This document shows positions 1 through 4,531 of a stretch of DNA of 5,509 bases, piece after piece. The translations under genes and the position numbers were made by a program. The notes beneath the pieces were generated by a model. It did no database searches. It was not told the DNA's origin and saw only the letters and a program-made list of their open reading frames with translations. Source of the stretch: Clostridia bacterium. Its GTDB lineage: Bacteria > Bacillota > Clostridia > Peptostreptococcales > Anaerovoracaceae. The stretch covers positions 1 to 5,509 of the forward strand of contig JAIKZT010000144.1 in NCBI GenBank assembly GCA_024682015.1. Reading direction: 5' to 3'. Each line of letters opens with the position of its first letter. Within the stretch, counting starts at the first letter, position 1.

Positions 1-1
1 C

Positions 2-1117
2 TATTCCGGCAAACTGAACGCCTACCTGCAGAAGACCGCAGCCGCTTTCCTGCAGGGCAAGGAGGCGGACAAAAACGCCGTCTGCAGCCCGCTCAACATC
101 TGGATGGCGCTGGCCATGGCGGCCGAGACCGCGGGCGGCGCCACCCGGGACAAGCTCCTGGACCTGCTGGGCATGTCCTCCATCGAGGAATGCCGCGAGG
201 TGGCGGGCGCCCTCTGGAACGCGAACTACTGCGACGACGGCGCCTGCACGAGCAGGATGGCCGCATCTCTTTGGCTCAACGAGGACGTGTCCTTCCGAGA
301 AGACACGCTGAAGACCCTGGCCGACCGCTATTTCGCCGGCGGATTTTCGGGCGACATGGCTGACCCGGCCTATTCCGCGGCCTTCAAGGCGTGGCTGAAC
401 GACGCCACCGGCGGGCTGCTCAAAGACGCGGTGGACGGACTGAACGACTTTAATCCCGACGACGTGATGACCCTCGCCACAGCCGTCTACTTCAAGGCCG
501 CCTGGAGGAATAAATTCTCGGAGAACAATACGTTCGAAGAGACGTTCCGCGGCACGGCAGGCGAGCAGCAGGCGGACTTCCTGCACCGCTCCGGCAGCGA
601 CACCTACTACTGGAGCGACCGCTTCGGCGCCATGTCGCTGAACTTCGAGGACGGAGGCGCCATGTGGCTTCTTCTGCCGGACGAAGGCGTGACCCCGTCC
701 GATCTGCTCGAAAGCGGCGAAGCCATGGACTTCTTGCTGGAAAGCTGGGAAAAGAGAAACGAAAACAGCAAGTTCCTGATCGTGGACCTGGCCGTGCCCA
801 AATTCGACGCAGCGGCCGAGATGGATCTGAAGGAGGTCCTGTGCGGTCTGGGCCTCGACGAACTCTTCAAGCCCGGCGCGGACTTCTCGAACCTGACGGA
901 TCTCGACGGGGTCTGCATCGGCAGCGCTACCCACGACGCCAGGGTCAAGATCGACGAGGAGGGCTGCGAAGCGGCCGCCTTTACGGTCATAGCCTACTGC
1001 GGAAGCGCCATGCCGCCCGAAGAACGCATGGAATTCAAGCTCGACCGGCCGTTTATCTTCGCCATCACGGGCACGGACGGCCTGCCGCTGTTCTGCGGCG
1101 TGATCAACCAGCTATAG
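2..1117 (+). CDS. Serpin-family protease inhibitor, N-terminus outside window
   Basis: The frame is open from base 2, so the internal ATG at 104 is not the true start; 371 residues are visible and the gene begins upstream. Serpins trap serine or cysteine proteases by suicide cleavage of an exposed reactive centre loop. Visible hallmarks, numbered from the first visible codon: the helix A/B region with NAVCSPLNIWMALAMAAE (about 26-43) matching the serpin N-x-x-x-SP-x-SI-x-x-AL pattern; TLATAVYFKAAWRNKF (about 158-173), the family NAxYFKGxW-type signature; the loop hinge EEGCEAAAFT (bases 956-985); and the C-terminal FKLDRPFIFAITGTDGLPLFCGVI (F-x-x-D-x-PF-x-F...LF-x-G). The visible part nearly equals a whole serpin core, so only the start of helix A plus any signal peptide or lipobox is missing. 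Secretion cannot be judged. By hinge counting the scissile bond would fall near Ser-Ala at 1004-1009. The protein has about nine Cys, unusual for a secreted serpin. A strong terminator follows. Family assignment is very secure; the target protease is unknown. Confidence 0.95.
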   Translation, partial: YSGKLNAYLQKTAAAFLQGKEADKNAVCSPLNIWMALAMAAETAGGATRDKLLDLLGMSSIEECREVAGALWNANYCDDGACTSRMAASLWLNEDVSFREDTLKTLADRYFAGGFSGDMADPAYSAAFKAWLNDATGGLLKDAVDGLNDFNPDDVMTLATAVYFKAAWRNKFSENNTFEETFRGTAGEQQADFLHRSGSDTYYWSDRFGAMSLNFEDGGAMWLLLPDEGVTPSDLLESGEAMDFLLESWEKRNENSKFLIVDLAVPKFDAAAEMDLKEVLCGLGLDELFKPGADFSNLTDLDGVCIGSATHDARVKIDEEGCEAAAFTVIAYCGSAMPPEERMEFKLDRPFIFAITGTDGLPLFCGVINQL

Positions 1118-1167
1118 CGGCGCAAAGCCCGGGAGCGGAGATCTGCGCTTTCGGAAATCCTTTACTA

Positions 1168-1202
1168 AAAACGGGGCGATCCCAACCGGATCGCCCCGTT
1201 TT
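1168..1202 (+). terminator. Strong intrinsic terminator after the serpin gene, possibly bidirectional
   Basis: A perfect 15-bp stem (1168-1182 pairs with 1188-1202) closes a 5-nt loop CAACC. The arms begin with AAAA and end with TTTT around a GGGGCGATCC core, so both strands show a GC-rich hairpin followed by a U tract: four T on the + strand, five on the - strand. It lies 50 bp past the serpin stop codon and probably ends serpin transcription; it could also stop leftward transcripts from the degraded region to its right. Confidence 0.9.
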
Positions 1203-1239
1203 CTGCATTTTATCGCATACTGCACGGCGCCTGCGCCTG

Positions 1240-1390
1240 CTATTTGACCTGATAGCTGTCCGCCAGCGGCTCCATCGTATCCGACGCGCAAAGCAGCACC
1301 TGCGGATGGTCAGGCCGTCTGTCTGGCTTTCGATGACGGACGGATAATTCGTCTTGCAGTCTCCGCTCACCGTCAGTCTTTTTCGAAGGC
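1240..1390 (-). pseudogene. Unrecognised coding-like tail with a frame change
   Basis: I do not recognise this gene. On the - strand two adjacent stretches look coding but are in different frames. The first, about 1330-1380, reads LTVSGDCKTNYPSVIESQTD. The second, about 1241-1310, reads RPDHPQVLLCASDTMEPLA and ends DSYQVK before a TAG at 1240-1242. Both use codons rich in G or C at the third position, like the intact genes here and unlike a random frame. Joining them needs one frameshift near 1312-1320, where the sequence contains a short AGAC-AGAC repeat. There is no ribosome binding site or convincing start of its own. It may be the C-terminal end of a lost gene fused by deletion to the recombinase scrap to its right. 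An alternative is chance openness in GC-rich DNA. Confidence is low. Confidence 0.3.
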
Positions 1391-1742
1391 TCATAGGCCG
1401 CGTAAGGCATTAATTCGGCCAATATCCTCGTACTTCCTGACCTTCTGAATGGAATAGTTCAAGATTCTGTTTCTGTTGTTCCTGTGTCTCAATTTCCTGC
1501 CGTAAGACTTCTGCTTCCCTTTTCAGTTCGCGCTGCTCATCCTCATAGGCCCGGCTCATCATGGCGAAGCGATCATCACTGATCCGGGATGCCACATTGT
1601 CTTCATAGAGCCGGGCGAAGAGACGATCCAATTCGGCGATACGCTTCTCATCCTTTTCAAGCTGCTTTTGCTTGGCACGAAGGATCTCTCTGCTTTCGCT
1701 TTTCAGCTTGGACTCCATAATTGACCTGAAATGACTTTCATA
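1391..1742 (-). pseudogene. Remnant of a large serine recombinase (C-terminal coiled-coil region)
   Basis: A 102-codon open frame (ATG at 1718, TAA at 1410) encodes a charged coiled coil: KQKQLEKDEKRIAELDRLF, then RISDDRFAMMSRAYEDEQ, then a Glu/Gln-rich helix to QKQNLELF. From memory of the family this is the region after the catalytic and recombinase domains of large serine recombinases (TnpX/Tn4451-like, DUF4368 type), which excise and integrate mobile elements. The catalytic Ser domain, the recombinase domain and the zinc ribbon are absent. After LELF the frame breaks: removing one C in CTATTCCATTCAG (about 1449-1461) restores IQKVRKYEDIG, the expected continuation, which then runs to a TGA at 1391-1393. 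A third frame carries ELMPYAAYE, resembling the next family segment, so there may be two lesions. The frame is open leftward in codon order to a stop at 1788-1790. Base composition is lower in GC than neighbouring genes. It is a dead fragment, not a working recombinase. Confidence 0.75.
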
Positions 1743-1995
1743 GTGGCCTGCGTACCAGATGACTTCCTTTTCTGAATCATAATGGCATTATCTGCTGACG
1801 GGTGAAGCAAATCTGCTGTGGAAGACGGTCACCTTGTAACGAGAACACCGGATTACTGCATAGTGCAGCGATCCGGTGTTCTTTGTAACCAAACCTGTCA
1901 GACAGATGCCAAATTAGTTTTGAATTAAACCTATCTTACGAACATCCGCCTAAATTCCATGCGGGTTTTCACATTCTGATGGAAATGGAAGCGGT
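1743..1995. other. Intergenic, relatively AT-rich spacer without a gene
   Basis: About 250 bases between the recombinase remnant and the nitroreductase stop codon hold no open frame with family resemblance or a ribosome binding site. The stretch near 1905-1950 is clearly AT-rich compared with the genes on both sides. The only structure I can support is the hairpin at 1834-1889, listed separately. No tRNA or attachment-site core could be recognised. Confidence 0.6.
1834..1889. repeat. Imperfect hairpin bracketed by 7-bp direct repeats
   Basis: A 12-bp perfect inverted repeat (AGAACACCGGAT at 1842-1853 with its complement at 1871-1882) encloses a second short stem, CTGCA at 1856-1860 pairing with TGCAG at 1864-1868 around the loop TAG. 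Between the stems lie a T-G wobble and an A-C mismatch. The heptamer TTGTAAC lies just outside each arm (1834-1840 and 1883-1889). On the + strand the right arm runs into TTCTTTG, so it could be a weak terminator. The flanking direct repeat also resembles a target duplication around a tiny insertion. Which is right cannot be decided from one copy. Confidence 0.55.
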
Positions 1996-2523
1996 TTAGC
2001 AGAACTTTACGACTTCCTCCAGCGCCTTATGCACGCGCGGGCCGGACGTCTTTTCGGATCTTCCGACGGCGATGACGGACAGGATCTGTTCGTTCTCGGG
2101 AATGCCGAGCAGGTCGCGGATCGCCTTCGCGTCGCGGATGCCCATGATGAGGGTATCGAAACCGGCGTTCTTAGCCGCCAGCACGAGATAGGCGTCGTGC
2201 AGACCGAGGTCGTAGGCGCCCCAGGCATCGCCAGCCTCGTTGGCAGGCTTATCGCCGGAGAAGCCGGACAGACCTTTCACGAAAGTCGTAACGACGAGGG
2301 AAGCGCCTTTGGAACTGTTGCTGTTGAAGTCGGGCAGCGCCTTTTCGTGCAGAGCCGCCAGCATGTCCGGGCTCTCCACCGCGTAGCAGCGGGCCGGCTG
2401 GCCGTTCTTCCAGGACGGAGCCTGCTGAGCATCGCGCAGGATGGCTTCCAGTTCCTCGTGGGAAGGCGCGCAGCAGTAGCTTCTGACGCTGCGGCGGGCT
2501 AAGATCAGTTCGTTGAATTCCAT
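1996..2523 (-). CDS. Nitroreductase-family FMN-dependent oxidoreductase
   Basis: The 175-residue product has the compact single-domain length usual for small clostridial nitroreductase-like flavoproteins. These bind FMN as homodimers in the cytoplasm and use NAD(P)H to reduce nitro, quinone or other electron-poor substrates. Visible signatures are ARRSVRSY at residues 9-16 (the N-terminal phosphate-binding R-R-S-x-R-x-[FY] motif), QAPSWKNGQPARCYAVES around residues 34-51 (the APS-x-x-N-x-Q-P-x-R segment lining FMN), AYLVLAAKNAGFDTLIMG (about 111-128) and the C-terminal LGIPENEQILSVIAVGRSEK (about 139-158), the usual glycine-containing flavin-contact tail. The ATG at 2521-2523 is supported by AAGGAG at 2530-2535 with a 6-nt spacer. 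The gene starts 17 bp after the DUF3048 stop and is the last of a three-gene unit. No clear terminator follows. The substrate is unknown. It lacks features expected of the longer BluB branch, so a role in lower-ligand synthesis is not supported. Confidence 0.92.
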   Translation of the reverse strand: MEFNELILARRSVRSYCCAPSHEELEAILRDAQQAPSWKNGQPARCYAVESPDMLAALHEKALPDFNSNSSKGASLVVTTFVKGLSGFSGDKPANEAGDAWGAYDLGLHDAYLVLAAKNAGFDTLIMGIRDAKAIRDLLGIPENEQILSVIAVGRSEKTSGPRVHKALEEVVKFC

Positions 2524-2529
2524 GGTTGT

Positions 2530-2535
2530 CTCCTT
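2530..2535 (-). promoter_or_regulatory. Ribosome binding site of the nitroreductase gene
   Basis: AAGGAG, a near-perfect Shine-Dalgarno core, lies 6 nt before the ATG at 2523. It fixes that start and sits in the 17-bp gap after the DUF3048 stop, consistent with translation from a shared mRNA. Confidence 0.85.
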
Positions 2536-2540
2536 TTCGT

Positions 2541-3665
2541 CTATTCGTAGCCCATCTCGCTCACGTAGGGGTTGATGAGGCAGATATACGTTTTGCCGGG
2601 CACAAAGGACAGCGGCTGGCCGTTCTCCAGCGCGTACCGGAACGCATCGTCGCGGGTATCGCGCCCCCAGGTGATGGGCACCGCCTTGCCGCCGCAGAAA
2701 TACGTGCCGCTGCCTGTGCCGACGGTCACGACCCGCAGGCGCCCCTCGCTGTCGAGCACCTGGCTGCTCGTGTTCAGCACGAGCACGTTCCGCACGCCGA
2801 CCTGTTCGCCGGTGTTGCCGTCAACGTACTCCTGCCCGTGACCCTCCACGAGATACAGATCCGTCTCGGGGTCATAGGTGAACACGTCCGTCTTGTAGGT
2901 CGAGAAGTGCACCGTTACGCTTTCGGCGCGCTCGCCTTGCCCGGCCATGTTCTCATCCGTAAAGGTGAGCGGCGGTTCGTAGCCCTCCTCGTGCTCCTGG
3001 CGGATGGACGTGGAGTTGACGTACTCGAGGATGTTCTCGCCGCTCGTGAGCATGCTGTGCTCGTATCCCGCATTGGCCATTCTGTACGGGTCACGCCAGA
3101 AGATGTTCGCGTCGTAGCCGCCCCGCACGCCGTCGAAGTGGTTGATCCCCCAGACGCGCAGATCGTAGTAGGCCTCCTCGCTGCCGCCCGCGTGGATGAC
3201 GATGGAATCGTACGCCGTGGCCAGCTCGATGTAGTACGGGCGGATGGAGCGGATGCTGCCGAGCGCCTCGATGCCCTCCACGTCCTGGAAGATCGCCTCC
3301 ATGCGCGTGATGCCGCCTTCGGCGCAGACCTCGTAGATGATGTCCGCCTGCGACACGCCCAGCTGCGGCAGGGCTTCGCGCTTGTTGTTGATCATGACGG
3401 CGTAAGGCCGCAGGTTCGAGAGGTCTTTCTCCGTCTTCTCGCCCGAGAGCGGATTCGTGAACCACACAGGTTCGGGCTTGGCCGGCTCTACAGGCTCCTC
3501 CGGTTCGGCAGGCGCCTCGGGCTCTTCCGGCACTTCGGCCGCCTCCTGGGGCTCCTCCGCAGGCTCCGGCTCCTGCGCGGGCTGATCTTGCGTGCAGGCC
3601 GAAAGCGCGAGCGACGCGAGGAGCAGCAGGCCCAGCAGCAGGGCGATGATTCTTCGAGATCTCAT
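2541..3665 (-). CDS. DUF3048 (YerB-type) lipoprotein
   Basis: The 374-residue product is a predicted membrane-anchored lipoprotein of the DUF3048 family, named for Bacillus subtilis YerB; its biochemical role is unknown. The N-terminus has basic residues (MRSRR), a Leu/Ala-rich segment (about 6-20) and the lipobox LSAC with Cys24. Residues about 28-66 are a Glu/Pro/Ala-rich low-complexity spacer, likely spanning the cell wall. The first DUF3048 domain opens with NPLSGE (71-76), RPYAVMINN (86-94), SQADIIYE (105-112), EGGITR (116-121) and SIRSIRPYY (137-145), all matching the family pattern. The C-terminal domain shows TYFCGGKAVPITW (about 321-333) and PGKTYICLI (about 356-364), so the protein is full length. 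The ATG at 3663-3665 is chosen because AAGGGGG lies 5 nt upstream and the signal peptide follows at once; the frame also stays open far upstream inside cobS, but that is a shadow. It starts 14 bp after cobS and is almost certainly co-transcribed with it. Confidence 0.95.
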   Translation of the reverse strand: MRSRRIIALLLGLLLLASLALSACTQDQPAQEPEPAEEPQEAAEVPEEPEAPAEPEEPVEPAKPEPVWFTNPLSGEKTEKDLSNLRPYAVMINNKREALPQLGVSQADIIYEVCAEGGITRMEAIFQDVEGIEALGSIRSIRPYYIELATAYDSIVIHAGGSEEAYYDLRVWGINHFDGVRGGYDANIFWRDPYRMANAGYEHSMLTSGENILEYVNSTSIRQEHEEGYEPPLTFTDENMAGQGERAESVTVHFSTYKTDVFTYDPETDLYLVEGHGQEYVDGNTGEQVGVRNVLVLNTSSQVLDSEGRLRVVTVGTGSGTYFCGGKAVPITWGRDTRDDAFRYALENGQPLSFVPGKTYICLINPYVSEMGYE

Positions 3666-3670
3666 AAATA

Positions 3671-3677
3671 CCCCCTT
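3671..3677 (-). promoter_or_regulatory. Ribosome binding site that decides the DUF3048 lipoprotein start
   Basis: AAGGGGG on the - strand lies 5 nt before the ATG at 3665, between the cobS stop and that ATG. It decides the start among a frame that is otherwise open up to about 4304. Confidence 0.8.
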
Positions 3678-3679
3678 GG

Positions 3680-4402
3680 TTAGAACGGAAAGACGCAGAC
3701 CAGCAGGAAGACCAGCTGCGCCGTTTCGCAGGCAAGGCCCAGAATGTCCCCAGTGATCCCGCCGAGCACGTGCTTGACGCGCAGCGTCAGGACGGCGCAG
3801 GCCGCGAACGCGCAGACCGCGGCGGCCACGAATTTCAGGCCGAAGTAGACGCAGGGCACCAGCGCCATCGCACAGGACGCGGCCAGCAGCGAGGGCTTGA
3901 CGTTCCTGCAGAACACCTCCGCCATGCCCTTCGCCCGGATGTACGGGCTGCAGAGCGACGCGATCGCGGGCGTGCATTTGCCGACGATGGGGAACAGCAG
4001 GAAGGCCGGGCGCGGCGCGTAGCGCAGCAGCACGATGTAGGCGGCGCTGGCGGCGATGAGCCCCAGGACGCCGAAACTCCCGCTGCGGGAATCCTTCATG
4101 ATCTCCAGCATCTTGTCCCGGTCCCGCCCGGAAAACAGGGCGTCGCAGGAATCGCCGAGGCCGTCCATGTGGATACCTCCGGTGATGAGCAAGTAGAAAA
4201 TGAAAGCGAGAACGGCCACCACGCTCATCGGAATGAGGCGGTTCAGCTGTGAGCTGCACCACAGGAGCGCGCCCGTTGCGCCTCCTACGCAGGGCAGCAA
4301 CCACATGCCCTTGACGTAGCGTTCTTCGCTGTATGGAACTTGCGGAACCGGGATCCTCGTAAAGAATCCAAGCATGAGAAGATAAGCGTACACGTACAAC
4401 AT
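3680..4402 (-). CDS. cobS: Adenosylcobinamide-GDP ribazoletransferase (cobalamin synthase)
   Basis: CobS (CobV in aerobes) is an integral membrane enzyme joining adenosylcobinamide-GDP with alpha-ribazole or its phosphate, the step that attaches the lower ligand in cobamide synthesis. Motifs, numbered from the ATG at 4402: FFTRIPVP (13-20); GGIHMDGLGDSCDALFSG (75-92), the Asp-rich metal-binding motif; EIMKDSRSGSFGVLGL (100-115), the second signature; and GGITGDILGL (214-223) with a nearby Glu, the third. Hydrophobic stretches at about 36-50, 60-75, 110-127, 132-150 and 172-205 fit a polytopic protein. The 240-residue length is normal. The ATG is preferred because FFTRIP normally lies near the N-terminus. 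A TTG at 4420 would add six residues but lacks a ribosome binding site. The ATG also lacks a properly spaced one (AAGG ends only 2 nt before it), suggesting a leaderless start. It heads the unit with the lipoprotein and nitroreductase; no other cobamide gene is in view. Confidence 0.95.
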   Translation of the reverse strand: MLYVYAYLLMLGFFTRIPVPQVPYSEERYVKGMWLLPCVGGATGALLWCSSQLNRLIPMSVVAVLAFIFYLLITGGIHMDGLGDSCDALFSGRDRDKMLEIMKDSRSGSFGVLGLIAASAAYIVLLRYAPRPAFLLFPIVGKCTPAIASLCSPYIRAKGMAEVFCRNVKPSLLAASCAMALVPCVYFGLKFVAAAVCAFAACAVLTLRVKHVLGGITGDILGLACETAQLVFLLVCVFPF

Positions 4403-4408
4403 AGCCTT

Positions 4409-4414
4409 ATTATA
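4409..4414 (-). promoter_or_regulatory. Candidate -10 box of the cobS unit
   Basis: A perfect TATAAT on the - strand ends 6 nt before the A of the cobS ATG at 4402, so the predicted transcription start coincides with the start codon. No good -35 hexamer is found at 17 or 18 bp; TTGATC (4438-4443) is 23 bp away, which is too far. The AT-rich stretch at 4409-4430 contrasts with the GC-rich surroundings, which supports a promoter. The six bases could instead be coding if translation begins at the TTG at 4420. Confidence 0.5.
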
Positions 4415-4466
4415 CAACAAAATATTGCTTTCTGCGGATCAAATCGCAAAGGGGATTCCCGCAGAC

Positions 4467-4494
4467 GGGCCCGCCTGCATATGCCGGCGGGCCC
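4467..4494. terminator. GC-rich palindromic hairpin between the acidic-protein gene and cobS
   Basis: Arms GGGCCCGCC (4467-4475) and GGCGGGCCC (4486-4494) are a perfect 9-bp inverted repeat, with the palindrome GCATATGC (4477-4484) in the loop. It lies 38 bp past the stop codon of the acidic protein gene in the direction of transcription. No T-rich tract follows on either strand, so intrinsic termination is uncertain; it may act as an mRNA 3' end stabiliser or a factor-assisted terminator. Confidence 0.5.
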
Positions 4495-4531
4495 TGATGA
4501 TCGCGTTAAATGGTCTTTAGCTCGATTTCAC

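Noticed and set aside
104..106. ATG at 104 as the serpin start
   Set aside because: The frame is open to base 2 and the 34 codons before it encode the conserved serpin helix A region and the N-x-x-x-SP motif, so the gene must start outside the window.
664..1347. A 227-codon + strand frame overlapping the serpin end, and the antisense frame at 607-990
   Set aside because: Both are Arg/Ser-rich shadows of the serpin gene. The first also runs through the terminator hairpin.
1996..2523. Nitroreductase gene as BluB, the enzyme making the lower ligand of B12, because of its link to cobS
   Set aside because: The protein is a short 175-residue nitroreductase with an APSWKNGQPAR segment. BluB is longer, has a different conserved segment and needs oxygen, which is unlikely in a presumed anaerobe.
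3468..3584. Repetitive CTCC/CGG-rich stretch as a tandem repeat or CRISPR-like element
   Set aside because: It encodes the Glu/Pro-rich spacer of the lipoprotein; repeats are irregular and there are no unique spacers.
2526..3683. A 385-codon + strand open frame exactly opposite the DUF3048 lipoprotein gene
   Set aside because: It is an Arg/Val/His-rich antisense frame produced by GC-rich codon structure. It has no family motif, and the opposite strand carries a clear signal peptide, lipobox and DUF3048 motifs.
3666..4304. Long upstream extension of the DUF3048 frame through cobS
   Set aside because: The extension is Arg/Ala/Gly-rich noise overlapping cobS in another frame; the real start at 3665 has a ribosome binding site and signal peptide.
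4403..4531. Cobalamin riboswitch upstream of cobS
   Set aside because: The gap is only about 130 bases and shows no B12-box-like sequence on the - strand; the predicted promoter lies too close to the ATG to leave room for a riboswitch.
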